Source: Haliclystus octoradiatus
Taxonomy: Eukaryota; Cnidaria; Staurozoa; Stauromedusae; Haliclystidae
Assembly: GCA_916610825.1 (NCBI GenBank)
Contig: OU744454.1
Span: 8,372,922-8,436,921 of the forward strand
Direction: 5' to 3'
DNA length: 64,000 bases
The translations under genes and the position numbers were made by a program. Positions 33,786 through 45,589 of the stretch are shown here, piece by piece; position 1 is the stretch's first letter; each line of letters starts with the position of its first letter. The notes beneath the pieces were generated by a model. It was given only the letters and a program-made list of their open reading frames with translations. It was not told the DNA's origin and made no database searches.

Positions 33786-34532
33786 TTAGGACCATAACAA
33801 TGATTTTATTGAATCCGATTGCGTGTTCAGGGAAGGCTTCATTTCACGAATGAACAACATTTCAAAAACTTTGCAATCGAATTTAGTTTTGCATTGTTGT
33901 AAAACTGAAAACGATTCGTGAAGATTGTCCGTGTTCCCATGGTGATGTTCTTTCACATGGTTTCCGATCACTTTGGATTTGTGCTCAGCTATGCGTTTAT
34001 GGAGATGTCGGCAGGTGTACCCGACATAGCTTGAATCACACAAGCCACATTGATATTTGTACACAACGCGATGCTGGCTAACAAGAGACGGTTTTTCTTC
34101 GTGATGTCGTAGATCGTCTTGCAGCTTACGGCTTTTAAAAACGGATTTAAACTTAACTTTACTTAATTTACTATTTAAACGATCTAACTCTTGTCTTAAT
34201 ACATTGCTAGATTTTTGATCTTTAAAAGGTAATATTATTCTAATTATATCTTCATCTTTATTTACCACTTGGCTATTAAAAACATTAAAATTATACTTTG
34301 ATAAAACGTAATTTAAAAGATGTTCGGGGTATAAAAGATTTCTAAAAATTGACTTTATATATTTACATTCAAGGTTAAAAGCATGTTCCGATGAACATAA
34401 ACGAATTGCGCGAATAATGAGAGTTTTTAAAAGGGCTGTCTTGTAGCGTTCGTCCACATGACTTTTAAAATGAGTTAATAGACCAGTGCCCGTGGTTTTA
34501 TGGTAAACAGCGGTTGTAATGTTGTTAGTCAT
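33786..34532 (-). CDS. Penelope-like protein fragment: RT thumb and GIY-YIG endonuclease
   Basis: The 248-residue frame begins MTNNITTAVYHKTTGTGLLT, which in Penelope proteins lies just after the RT palm. It continues with the LIIRAIRLCSS-type thumb. The C-terminal half is a GIY-YIG nuclease: YKYQCGLCDSSYVGYTCRHL, with the conserved Arg and HKRIAEH, then VKEHHHGN and a late Glu-containing helix (FEMLFIREMKPSLN). The domain cuts DNA to start target-primed insertion. The frame is open but lacks the polymerase, so this copy cannot move by itself. Confidence 0.8.
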   Translation of the reverse strand: MTNNITTAVYHKTTGTGLLTHFKSHVDERYKTALLKTLIIRAIRLCSSEHAFNLECKYIKSIFRNLLYPEHLLNYVLSKYNFNVFNSQVVNKDEDIIRIILPFKDQKSSNVLRQELDRLNSKLSKVKFKSVFKSRKLQDDLRHHEEKPSLVSQHRVVYKYQCGLCDSSYVGYTCRHLHKRIAEHKSKVIGNHVKEHHHGNTDNLHESFSVLQQCKTKFDCKVFEMLFIREMKPSLNTQSDSIKSLLWS

Positions 34533-34571
34533 AATTTTAAAAGTTATGTGGACAAATTCAATTCAATTATT

Positions 34572-35275
34572 TAACCCGTGATAATTTCAATATGCATCTG
34601 TTTTTATATTCCATACGAAACACTGTTAATTTGAATATTCGTCCAAAGTTTAGATCAAACCTGTTATGATTTGAATATGCGTCTGTTTTTCTATTCCATA
34701 CGAAACCCTATTAATTTGAATATTCGTCCAAAGTCTTAGATCAAACCCGTGATAATTTGAATATGCGTCTGTTTTTATATTCCATACGAAACACTGTTAA
34801 TTTGAATATTCGTCCAAAGTCTTAGATCAAACCCGTGATAATTTGAATGTGCGTCTGTTTTTATATTCTATACGAAACACTGTTAATTTGAATATTCGTC
34901 CAAAGTTTAGATCAAACCTGTGATGATTTGAATATGCGCCTGTGTTTCTATTCCATACGAAACTCTATTAATTTGAATATTCGTCCAAAGTCTTAGATCA
35001 AACCCGTGATAATTTGAATATGCGTCTGTTTTTATATTCCATACGAAACACTGTTAATTTGAATATTCGTCCAAAGTCTTAGATCAAACCCGTGATAATT
35101 TGAATATGCGTCTGTTTTTATATTCCATACGAAACACTGTTAATTTGAATATTCGTCCAAAGTTTAGATCACACCCGTGATAATTTGAATATTCGTCCAA
35201 AGTTTAGATCAAACCCGTGACAATTTGAATATTTGTCTGTTTGATTTCCAATACGAAACACTGTTAATCCATGTC
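34572..35275. repeat. Tandem satellite, 85-86 bp period, about 8 copies
   Basis: The word GAATATTCGTCCAAAG recurs at 34633, 34718, 34804, 34890, 34975, 35061 and 35147 (spacing 85-86), then once more after only 40 bp at 35187. Each unit also holds CATACGAAACACTGTTAATT and GAATATGCGTCTGTTTTTA. The copies differ by a few bases. Confidence 0.9.
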
Positions 35276-35653
35276 TTTGTCTAAACATCCGTGATTAATT
35301 TGATCAGTCATGCGTAAATGCGGCAAAATGAATAATTCAATTTTTTGGTCCGATTTTGTATGTTTTGATAATTTATTTTCTTTAAAATAATTCATATGGC
35401 TTTTATCGACTTTATTATATATTTTTTTTAGTTTATGTGGTTCCTTAACTTCGTAAATCTTCCATTAATAAGTCTGTTATGCTCACATCATTTGTGCGAA
35501 GCGTTATTTAACGCGCTCCAATATAGGTCTATTTGAATATTCGTCCAGACGAATATGCGTCTAACTTCACAGACATTGGTCATTCCGATGCTGACTATGC
35601 TGGCTACACACGCTGGCACCTACATCGACGTGTTAATGACCATCATTTTACAT
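35276..35653. other. No gene recognised
   Basis: Sequence between the satellite and the 792 bp foldback. One degenerate satellite-like GAATATTCGTCCAGACGAATAT word lies at about 35534. Confidence 0.35.
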
Positions 35654-36445
35654 CTCTGTCAAGTTGGCCCCCCACCCGTTAAATTTAGATCTAAACCATA
35701 CTCAATGATGATCAGTGGATGATCATTGATGATCAGCTACATATTTTTAATGATCATCAATGATCATCGAGATATCACCAATTATCAAATGGGGGGCCAA
35801 CTTAACAAATAGTTAGCCCCCTTCAATAGTACATGTAAACTTTCAGATGGTCATCTAACATTAATAATCTAATATAATCGCCTGATCATCATTTTAACCA
35901 TATTCCCAGCCTTGTTGGTGGTAGGGGATGAAAAAAATTTGGGGCTAGCTTTTTGTCAAGTTGACCTCCCCCGTTCGATAGCTGGCGACATCTCGATAAT
36001 CAATGATGAAAATGCGATGAAACCTTTTGATCATGAATGATCATTGCGTGATCATTCTTTTAAGCTTATTTTCAACCTTGTGGGTGGTAGGGAAAAATTT
36101 GTGGGGGGATAACTATTTGTCAAGTTGGCCACCCCATTTGATAATTGGCGATATCTGGCGATAATTATTGATGATAATACGATGAAACTTTTGATCATAG
36201 ATGATCATCGCGTGATTATTCTTTTAAGCTTATTTTCAACCTTGTGGGTGGTAGGGAAAAATTGGGGGAGGGAGACTAACTATTTGTCAAGTTGGCCCCC
36301 CATTTGATAATTGATGATATCTCGATGATCATTGATGATCATTAAAAATAAATAGCTGATCATCAATGATCATCCACGGATCATCATTGTGAGTATAGTT
36401 TAGATCTAAATTTAACGGGTGCGGGGGGGGGCCAACTTGACAGAG
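35654..36445. mobile_element. 792 bp foldback transposon with about 150 bp inverted arms and internal 164 bp repeats
   Basis: The outer CTCTGTCAAGTTGGCCCCCC is inverted at the right end (GGGGCCAACTTGACAGAG). The arms match through TTAAATTTAGATCTAAAC and clusters of TGATGATCATTGATGATC. The middle has three direct repeats of about 164 bp, marked by the TTAAGCTTATTTTCAACCTT-type word near 35896, 36061 and 36225. Each includes TTTGTCAAGTTGGCC, a copy of the terminal motif. No transposase is encoded. Confidence 0.8.
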
Positions 36446-36484
36446 ATTCGTTTTACGGCTATTGGAAAACATTTAAGAGATGCC

Positions 36485-36603
36485 GTGAGGCGATGTTACA
36501 AAAAGCCTTGACTCACAACTTAAAATGGAGCGAATAAAAAGTCCTAAATATAGGTGAGTGTGCAGCGCGTGTGTTTACTTTTATGGGAATTTTATTGTTG
36601 GAT
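36485..36603 (+). pseudogene. Duplicated 5' end of the MFS transporter gene
   Basis: This 119 bp stretch matches 38535-38654 at nearly every position, covering about 40 bp of 5' flank and the first 26 codons. Here codon 11 is TGA instead of CGA, so it cannot encode the protein. A LINE fragment follows immediately at 36604. Confidence 0.85.
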
Positions 36604-38350
36604 CTCTGCTGTATGGAAAACAGCTATTGTCAGCCCCATTTACAAGATAGGACTTTCCAGATTAGCAGTAAATTATCGACCGATATCATTAACTTCAGTT
36701 ATATGCAAAGTTATGGAGTCTGTTATGGCAACAGACATTCTAAAGTATCTCAAAGCTCATATTTTAATCACTAAACAACAGTTTGGCTTTATTTCTCGGC
36801 GTTCAACATGTACGCAGTTATTAGCTGCATTAAACCAGTGGTATGCTGCTGTAAATGGGCGTATGAAGGTCGATACAGTTTACATTGATTTTAGCAAGGC
36901 TTTTGACACTGTTTTTCATAGTGAATTAATATCAAAATTGAAGGGATATGGCATTAACTATGAAATTTTAAATGGATAGAATCTTTTTTGACTGGTCGCA
37001 CCCAACAGGTAGCTGTCGGGGATTCAACATCGGGAATCTTCCCTGTAATAAGTGGTGTACCTCAGGGTTCAGTTTTAGGCCCTCTTCTTTTTATTGTCTA
37101 TATAAATGACATTGTAAACTGCTTGGAACTCAACTGTGGTATAAAACTCTTTGCTGATGATGATAAGATTTCGTTTAAAAGATTTACCACTGACAGTATA
37201 CTCCTCTACATTCTACACTTGAAAACCTCTCCTGGGCAGAATGCTGGCAACTCAAAATTGCCCAGGAGAAATGCTCTGTACTTTCATTTGGGAAATCATC
37301 TATTTCGGATGCTGCGTATCAGATAGATGGAAAGGTATTATCACGTTCATCTTCTGTGAAAGATCTTGCAATCCTACTAACTGCAGATCTAAAGTTCACA
37401 GAACACTGTTCCATGCTAGCCGCTAAAGCAAAAAACCGTTCTTTCCTAATCAAGAAATGCTTTTCATCAAATAACCCGGAGCTGTTAGTGAAAGCGTTCA
37501 CAACATACGCCAGACCGATGCTTGAGTCATCTACTCCAGTCTGGAATCCCTATCTCATCAAGGACATAAATACTTTAGAAAACGTTCAGCGCTCTTTCAC
37601 AAGATATGTTTGTTTGAAAAATAATTCTCACAAGCCCTATGTAGATCGTCTTGCCTACCTCAACCTTGAGTCTCTAGAATTACGCCGCCTTAAGTTTGAT
37701 CTTCACATGGTCTTCAGAATTTTGAAAAACTTGACTTGGCTCCAGATGAGTTTTTCACTATTAAACATTCCAAATATTCCTTGCGTGAACATTCACTGAC
37801 GCTTTACCCAACTAAATCATTTAACTATGACTGTTGCAAACATTACTTTGCAAATAGAATAATCAAGCCATGGAACACTCTTCCTGAAGAAGTTATATCG
37901 TCTAGTTCTTTACTAACATTTAAAGGGGCAAGATCCAAGATTGACCGGCGACCGCTGCGAGCACAACTTGAATTTATGCTTAGCGTAATTCAACCGTCTC
38001 GCTTTGAAACTATTGTTCTACGCAGGCCTAATCTGTTATAAATCCATGTCGACAATGTACATTGTGTTATGAACAATAAACATGCACGTGATCCGAAGTG
38101 CGTAGCGCCTGCCGGTCATTTTTGCTCCTTTAAATTTAAACTTAATCATGTTAATTTATCACAGTTCTGTAACTTTTCCTTTGCCTGTTAATTATTTCTG
38201 ATAACATAGTTTTCTTTATATATATATATATACTTTTTTTTAAAAAAAAGGTCACATGTAAGTGAGGATACATTTAAAAATATCCTCCTTTGTTTATTTG
38301 CCTGTTAGCCATTGTGCTACAAAATACATATAATACAATACAATACAATA
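36604..38350 (+). pseudogene. LINE, 5'-truncated: RT and C-terminal domain
   Basis: It starts inside the RT (WKTAIVSPIYK, NYRPISLTSVICKVMES) and continues with IDFSKAFDTV, SGVPQGSVLGPLLFIVYIND and a FADDD palm (YADD variant). The C-terminal part shows TYARPMLESSTPVWNPYL and FANRIIKPWNTLPEEV and ends ...RRPNLL, TAA at 38039-38041. There are frameshifts near 36975, 37200-37330 and 37740. The 3' end probably lies at the (ATACA)n run near 38330-38350. It is dead and older than the LTR elements. Confidence 0.8.
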
Positions 38351-38575
38351 TTATTATCCTATGTATATTGTATTATTATCCTATGTATATTGTATTAAAT
38401 TAGCCCATATAAATAGTCCTATAATAGATTTTACTCTTTAACTTGAAAACGATTGCATGATGCGATCGAAACATTGTTAATTAGCTTTCAAACAATCTCT
38501 TTCTATAAATTATGGTCAATTAACCATGGGTTCAGTGAGGCGATATGTCACAAAAAGCGTTGACCACAACTTAAA

Positions 38576-40057
38576 ATGGAGCGAATAAAAAGTCCTAAAT
38601 ATAGGCGAGTGTGCAGCGCGTGTGTTTACTTTTATGGAAATTTTATTGTTGGATTTGATTTCAATGCAAGAAATTCTCAAGCCATATTTTACTTGACAGA
38701 GCTCAAAGCTTCCAACATACCAATTTACCAAGGTTTATTGATAGCTACTAATCTATTTATTGGCGCAGTGTTCGGTTTGATACTTGGCTATTACAATGAT
38801 CGTTTTGGTAAGGCCAGACGACTTGTACTAATTACGAACTTGTTAGTCTTGGCCGGAATTTTGATTTATAGTGTGCCAATTTCACCAGATTTACTAATCG
38901 TTGGCCAACTTTTGAATGGATTGATGTTAGGTTTACTTGGCGCTGTCCAGATTGCAGAATTGGCGCGAATGTTTGATGGGTCTGTATTAACACGTGCTTT
39001 ATCATCAGTTAACATTGGACTAGCATTAGGCTTTGTTATTGGTCCGTCAATGAACTTTGCTTTAGTAAACATTGATATTCATTATGAATGGTTTTATATC
39101 CATCCAACGAATGCTCCTGGTTTTATTGTTGCAATTCTTTTCCTGACCTTAGAGATGGCTGCATTTTTGTTCTTATACAACAGCGAAGAAGTAGATAAAT
39201 ATAATACTCTTGAAATTGCTGGAGAAAAAGTGTCATTAATTTGCAAAGATGACGATAATGATAATATAAACGAAGTTATTGTCACCCAGAATACTAACAA
39301 TCATCCACGTATAGAATCCATAAGAAGTAATATCAGTATTATTAATAAACTGAAATTATTACTGCGAAGCAAGAATATCGTGTTACTATACTTCTGCACA
39401 TTCTACTGGACTTTTTCTCTGATTTGCATGGAGGCATTTATTCCTTTAATCGCTGCAGACTGGATGGGGTTTGATGGTACGCAATTGAGTATCAGCTACA
39501 TCATCAGTGGCAGTGTGTTTGTATTGGCTAATACAGGATTTGCTGTATTACAACAGCACATCAAAGATTTCCATGCTATAATCACATTAAGTGTTTTACA
39601 ATTCATTGTGCCAGGGGTATTGATACTGATGTATTACCTTAAACAAAATGGAATGTCATCTGATACGTTGTATTATAGTTGGGTTGCTATTGGATCAATG
39701 ACATGGATTTTAGAAGATGTGTTGTCTAGATCGATGGCATCTAAATTTGTACCTTTAGAATTTCAAGGCTTTGCAGAAGGTATTCGGACCATACCGAAGA
39801 CTATTGGTATGGCGAGTGGTGGTATTTTTACAAGTGTTTGGCTTGAATCAGTTTACGTTACGTCACCTATTATTATTTTAGCTGGCGTTATACTAATTAT
39901 CGGATTGTTTGTAAGAAGAGAAGATCTACTAAATCCACAGCGGTTAGCAATGCCCTCCGCTGCTGGTTATGGTATGATTGATAGTCTTTGCAGGTACTCT
40001 CCATGCAGTACAGATTCATGTATCAATTATACTAAAGATTATGGTACAGTTCATTAA
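38576..40057 (+). CDS. Major facilitator superfamily transporter, MFSD8/CLN7-like, single exon
   Basis: The 493-residue protein has twelve predicted helices, at roughly 12-32, 49-72, 83-103, 106-126, 143-163, 181-201, 266-290, 303-323, 333-354, 362-384, 402-422 and 425-445. A long hydrophilic loop (about 202-262) separates the halves. The loop between helices 2 and 3 reads GYYNDRFGKARRL, matching the MFS motif A. The layout and the NAPGF-type text before helix 6 resemble MFSD8-like carriers of endosomes/lysosomes; the substrate cannot be told. The Met at 38576 is chosen because the upstream copy diverges before it and helix 1 begins soon after. AATAAA-like signals occur near 40467 and 40645. 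The gene is intronless, possibly a retrocopy or an ancestral single-exon form. Confidence 0.82.
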   Translation: MERIKSPKYRRVCSACVYFYGNFIVGFDFNARNSQAIFYLTELKASNIPIYQGLLIATNLFIGAVFGLILGYYNDRFGKARRLVLITNLLVLAGILIYSVPISPDLLIVGQLLNGLMLGLLGAVQIAELARMFDGSVLTRALSSVNIGLALGFVIGPSMNFALVNIDIHYEWFYIHPTNAPGFIVAILFLTLEMAAFLFLYNSEEVDKYNTLEIAGEKVSLICKDDDNDNINEVIVTQNTNNHPRIESIRSNISIINKLKLLLRSKNIVLLYFCTFYWTFSLICMEAFIPLIAADWMGFDGTQLSISYIISGSVFVLANTGFAVLQQHIKDFHAIITLSVLQFIVPGVLILMYYLKQNGMSSDTLYYSWVAIGSMTWILEDVLSRSMASKFVPLEFQGFAEGIRTIPKTIGMASGGIFTSVWLESVYVTSPIIILAGVILIIGLFVRREDLLNPQRLAMPSAAGYGMIDSLCRYSPCSTDSCINYTKDYGTVH

Positions 40058-41397
40058 GTACCGACCACTTTTTACTCCCTGCAAATGGGAAATTTAGTGG
40101 CCTAGTTCTTTCTAGTAATGTCCCTCTTTTAAAAAGGTTCAAGTTTATTATCGTTCTATAACTTAGATACTGTTTAACAAATTTAAACATTCATGATTTA
40201 TATAACTGATTCCTTTATATCATTATCATTATTACAGTCAATATTAACAATGTTTGACATTCACGAACACAATACTGTACGGCATGTTATTGGATCTCTG
40301 ATTTGCGAGATTATAATTGTATGGAACCAGTTCTATTAAATATCTGCCAAGCATATGTAGTTTTAGATAAATTTAATATAACAGGAGATAGACCATCACT
40401 AGAAGTTAATGTATATCTAATCGATTTCAATGATGTACTCTTAATGTTTGGAAATATATTATTTGGAAATAAATATTTCTTGTTGGGTTGTTGAAATCAA
40501 GGATTGATAGATGGTTGTTCAGACTGATGGACATTCTGTTCACGTTCACGCCTCCGTTAAACGTAACGGTGATATGTCAACTCGTAACGACAGCTATTGG
40601 ACATGTAAATTTCTTAGTACGTTTTTTGAATTGAACATTTCCACAATAAATGTTGGTATTACAACTTTGAAATTTAAATATTATGCTACGTATTTTTCTA
40701 GAAAATGAAATGAAGGCAGAACAGCAGTCCAAAGAAGATGAAGGTTTAGTTGTAATGCATTGGTCTAGTCTGCGCCACAGACACCAATTCACTCACAAAA
40801 CTGAATAGGGCTTTAGAGAATCATGATTCTATGAGAGTCCTAATCTTTCGTCATTGCACTGCGGTCTGTGGCACAGGCTAGCAATAGTCAGCAAAGGAGT
40901 TGAATCGGGAGGTGCATGAGTTTGTGGATTTCCAACAGGGTCAGACACCTGGATATATTTATTCCAGGGATATTCCCCAGATAATCTCACTAACGATAAA
41001 TTAGCTATTGGATGAGATAGATCCCTCTGCTGAGCGACCATTGAATGATTATAAATACCGTTCAAGGCAAGGGATAAACTGACATACAAGTCCAGAAGTA
41101 GTACGACGCTGGAAAAGAGGTTAACTATATTCTTAATTCATAAAATCATGATGTGTAAATATCTATACAAATAAGATAAACATTTAACTTCATGTCTTGA
41201 TTCGCATGTACAGATTTTTTACACTCGTTGCAAGAGAATGTCAAGCTCATTCGGCTCACAGGGCCTCCCTCTCTCGTTTGACATTCTTTTGCAACTCGTG
41301 CATCTCTACAGATGATTGTAAATTTACTTCCAGATTGATTCTATTACTGATCATAGAATGTTAAAAAATTATTTGGATCGAATGATGTAGTGGGTTG
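40058..41397. other. 3' flank of the MFS gene and a short inverted repeat
   Basis: No further gene was recognised. At 41222-41300 the word CACTCGTTGCAAGAGAATGT is inverted at the other end (reversed CACGAGTTGCAAAAGAATGT), a possible short foldback. A minus-strand frame at 40829-41089 resembles no family I know. Confidence 0.4.
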
Positions 41398-42190
41398 AGT
41401 GAAATCAGTTGAAAATGGCCATACATAAATGTAAAGTATTACATTTAGGATTAAATAATGAGAAAAAGAAACACTCAATGAACAACGTGGAATTAGAATC
41501 TGTGTCAGATATTAGAGACTCTGGAGTTTTGATCCCCATTAGACTTCACTAGATTTTAAATCTCATATATTTATGATATATGTCGTGGGAAGCACGGCTG
41601 GAACTACAAGCTGCTGATCGGGGGAGGGGTAATTGTCAATTTTGTCCGAAAAAGGGGGCATTTGCAAATCTGGGAGCTCAAATACTGTAATACCATGTAA
41701 TACTTTCAAAATGTCCCGAATATGAGCCAAAAATATACAATGTCGGATGTCACCCCCCACCCCCCCCCGGGATTTACTGTCGTGGTAAGAAGAGCCAGAA
41801 TTTGGGCAAAAATGATTAATCGTGCATTCCGAATCCGAGACTATTCCGTTCAAAAACAAATGCTTATTACGTTTGTAGGTCCTGTTCTTGAATTTTTTTC
41901 GCAAGTTTAGTAATCATCACGAGAAAAAGACATATATATTCAACGGAAGCAATTAAAGGAAAATTCACTATGAGAATGATTTATTATATTGATCCTCATT
42001 CAGAATTAACATACAATCAACGTGTTGTAAATATAGATCTAGATAATCTGGAAAAACGAAAACACTTTTTTGACCCAATGATGCATTTTAAAATTGTTAA
42101 TACCTTTGTTAACGTTGACGATGAACTTATATTTAAATTTACCCTACCACGGAGGCTGGATTATGCCAAATTCCAATATCAATAGTTATA
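41398..42190 (+). pseudogene. LINE relic: C-terminal half of ORF2
   Basis: The order fits a LINE: the post-palm KCKVLHLGLNNEKK and DIRDLGVL blocks (41420-41545), then RARIWAKMINRAFRIRDYSV and the VGPVLEFFSQV helix (about 41790-41910), then LEKRKHFFDPMMHFKIVNTF (about 42045-42110). A C-rich insertion and frameshifts interrupt it at 41560-41785. Confidence 0.65.
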
Positions 42191-44387
42191 CACTATACTA
42201 GTAGACGTGCAGAAAGAAACAGAGCAGTAGCGATAACTAGAATCATGTTCCTATCACCATGGTTATCGCTTTTGTATTAAGTGGGTTTCCGCGCCATACG
42301 ATGGTTTGACGTCACATTTTAAGGCACAAATCAAATCGCTCGGATTTTTTTGAATTTGTATTTTCATAGCCATTATTGCAGCAAATCAAACTCATCCGAT
42401 GATGAGCTCTGGCTTAGGTGCTTGGTTGGTGGGATGTCTATTTATATGTTTCTATTCAGATATTTGTATGCACAACTAACAAGCTTCAATAACATCTATA
42501 TGCTTGATGTTATATGCTACCTATATGCTTTTATCACATCTCCCAGCTGGCCTTATGCGTTTAACTTCTACATCGACTTCTACATGCTTGTTGTAGGCGA
42601 ACCTGTCACTCTCAAATTCATTCAAAGCTACCAAGGACTCAGAGCCTACATTAAAAATGGATTCAGCTAAGATAATAATCGAGGAATCCCAACCACTTAC
42701 TATGGGGACTATTTACTCCCCTGTACCAATGGCCCTAAGCCTATTAAGAGGATCTCGTAGACCCTTTCAGCCACCGCAATCGATGCATTGATACAAAAAA
42801 AGGAATGTATCATATATAGGTAGACTACTCCCGCACAAGTGGAAAAACAGTAAGAGTCATGAAGCAAGTTAAATTCTGGATAATGGCAGACCCGATTCAA
42901 ATAGGAACAAAAATGAAAACTTGAATGGATTTGAAGAATCCTACACAGTTAAACAAGAAACAGTAGATTCGTAAGAGCACAAAAAAATCCAAAATGGTGT
43001 TGAAACAGCCCACTGCATTGCATGGCCGTGTTGCGGGGAGAAAAAAATAAAATTAGCCTGGCTCGATGCGATATTACCGAACACCTGCCAATATATTTTG
43101 ATTGATTAGAACTACATCGAATAGCAGATAAGACGCAAAACAACATGAAGTATCATCCGCTGTTGGACAATGGACATGGGCATTGGAAAAGGACTGGCGT
43201 GACCATGTCTCTTTTAGAAAGCAATAAATTTACGTTGAGCTGAATTATAAGTGTGCATTGGAAGAGCAAAAACATTGGACCCTGTAATTGTGACATTGTG
43301 ATTGAGTAGAAGCTAGATCAAAGCTTCCGTAATGTGAAATTAATTGATTGTTGGATGCAACTAACTGAGCCAAGGTATACCACCCACCCGAATTCCAGGA
43401 TTTTTATGCCTAGAGTACGTAACACTAGCCATTAAAGTTGAACCAATTGATTTATCATCGGCGCTGATTCTAAATATGACGGTTTTGTTGTGATAGCCCC
43501 AGCTGCTATGCATTTCATTCACCAGCGTCTGTCTTTCAATATATAGGTAACATCGACAGTGGTGACCAAACGAAACAAATGAAATTTCCATATTACTTCT
43601 TGTCTGATAAGGATCTGCATGATAGTAACAAGCAAGCAATTACTAGCATGATAACAATGTTATTAGCGTGATCGTTACATGGCTCCCGCACAAGCCCAAT
43701 AGATACATTATTCTGACAAATAGAATATGGTAATTACGTGAGCACAAAACAAACAAAAAATTGCAAAGATTGGCAATTTGGCATACACAAAAACAATGAA
43801 TTAAATTAGTTTGAACATCTTTAAGGCAAATGCATGTGTTATCTGCCAGCGTTATCAACTGAATTTATTGGTTCCTCAACCTATCATATAAAATCTGCAA
43901 GTATACAGCGGCAAGTTCCTCTGCATCGTATAGTGGCCTCTGCTGCTACACTACAACCAACTGTCCAACCAATTTCCAATATCAGCTGTGTGTGATTTAA
44001 AATAAAAACCAACAAATTAAAGATTGGTACTGAAAATGACACTGACGCTCAGCCCCCCCCCCGTCGGGGATGCCAGATAGATGTCTATCTTTTGGAGTCT
44101 TTCCCCGAAAGACTAAATTTTCTGTCGGGGAATTTTTTAACACATTTCGTAAAAAACAATAGGAATTAGCTCCATCATCCAGTATTAGAGACTATTGCCA
44201 AATTGTTTCTATGTAACGTGGAAATTTGGTATAGCCTCTCCGTCGGGGATGCCAGCCCCCTCGTCGGGGAAATCCTGGTGCCACTCCTGGGATGCAGTTT
44301 GCTGATATAATAAATCAAGAGATACAAATTATCCAAAATTATTAGCAGCTAGCTGTCAACCAATTTGAGCATACTTCGTTTTACTCA
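42191..44387. other. No gene recognised; a repeated GTCGGGGATGCCAG motif
   Basis: Non-coding. At 44060-44280 the words GTCGGGGATGCCAG and GTCGGGGAA occur two or three times, which may mark a small unclassified repeat. Confidence 0.35.
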
Positions 44388-44820
44388 AAACAAACATTTC
44401 TTTAAAAGCCAGTGTTGAAGTTTATCGCTTGACACATAATTGATATCATTCGACTTGTTCTTCTGATAGATAGTGTTTGAAGATTTTTTAGTGCCTTTGG
44501 TGATAGTTTGATTGTTTCGTGCTGAATTCAGTCTTAAGATTGAGCTTTTCTGTTTACGTTCAAGTTTGATTAGATCAGTTTTGGATATTCCTATGATTAA
44601 TGATGAGCAGTATTCTAAATGTGGTCTCAGATATGTTTTGTATAGCATTATAGACAATTTGGTGTCTATGATGTGTCGTAATTGTAGGAGTTGATGAAGC
44701 CATAAATAACTGTGACTCAAGGCGTTCTATGTGTAGCAAATATATCGTGCGACGGAGGGACGGCACCTTCTCCAACATTGTAACTGTCTTTACTATAAAA
44801 GCCAGGCATATTTGAAATGT
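44388..44820 (-). pseudogene. LINE relic: RT C-terminal region
   Basis: The minus strand reads LWLHQLLQLRHIIDTKLSIM, then LYKTYLRPHLEYCSSL and a basic LERKQK helix, as in the region downstream of LINE RT palms. A frameshift lies near 44720. Only this piece is seen. Confidence 0.6.
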
Positions 44821-45558
44821 CAACATTTACGTTTTGCTGTTCGGTAATCTCATTCCTTGCTCGATTGATTAATCCCTTTGCGTGAAATGCTAGCTGCTTG
44901 ATAAATTTGGTATTTGCATAATGGCTTACGCTATTTTGATTAACTAAGCAATCTTGGCTATGCCTATACCGTTACTAGGCAGATTAAAAAGTTTAACATG
45001 TGCAATGTGCATCAATCTCAATCTCATTCGTATCGTAGATCTCAATCGTAACGGAATATCGTAAATAATCAATTGTTAATCAGATGGAGATGACATAGTT
45101 CCGATCAAATATGAGCCATACTTACTACTATTTAGCAATCATTTTAACGCTAAGCAGATTGCTTTTACGTTGTTACAGTCCTCTTTTTTTCGAAAAATAC
45201 ACTTAGTAATTAAGATTATGCAAGCAAATGAACTGCTATCAGTAACTACATTACCAATTTAAAAACTGAGGTCGGGGAGTATTACCTAACAAAGGAATGC
45301 AAGTATATAACCCAGTATATAACATGTATGTTATTGAAGAATAGCACTAGTTGGAAAAATAAAATAAAAATAAAAGTGCTGAATTAATTGCATATATGCC
45401 AGTAATCCAAAGGCTTGTGTCTAAGCCACGCCTGTCTCCCTGCAATCAACGCCTTGTAACTGTAAAGCTAGATGGTCTGCAAAAGTTGTTTTATACAGAT
45501 TTGATTCCATATTTTGAAACATCTCAAAACTTTGCTGAACCTGATGATGAATGAGCTG

Positions 45559-45589
<31 letters not shown>

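Larger units (their letters stand above)
33590..34532 (-). mobile_element. Penelope-like element, 5'-truncated
   Basis: Only the end of the RT and the GIY-YIG endonuclease survive (33786-34532), plus about 190 bp of 3' sequence. The 3' part carries a hammerhead-like motif. The RT catalytic core is missing on the right, where an 85-86 bp satellite begins within 40 bp. Confidence 0.78.

Noticed and set aside
34572-35275. Hammerhead ribozyme within each satellite unit
   Set aside because: The units have GTGATAATTTG and ACGAAAC, but the core does not match CUGANGA with a proper stem II, so only the motif at 33624-33661 was kept as a candidate.
34572-35275. CRISPR array
   Set aside because: The repeat is a plain tandem satellite without spacer structure, in an animal genome.
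40829-41089. Minus-strand 86-codon frame as a small gene
   Set aside because: No recognisable domain, no splice or start context, and AT-rich chance frames of this size are common here.
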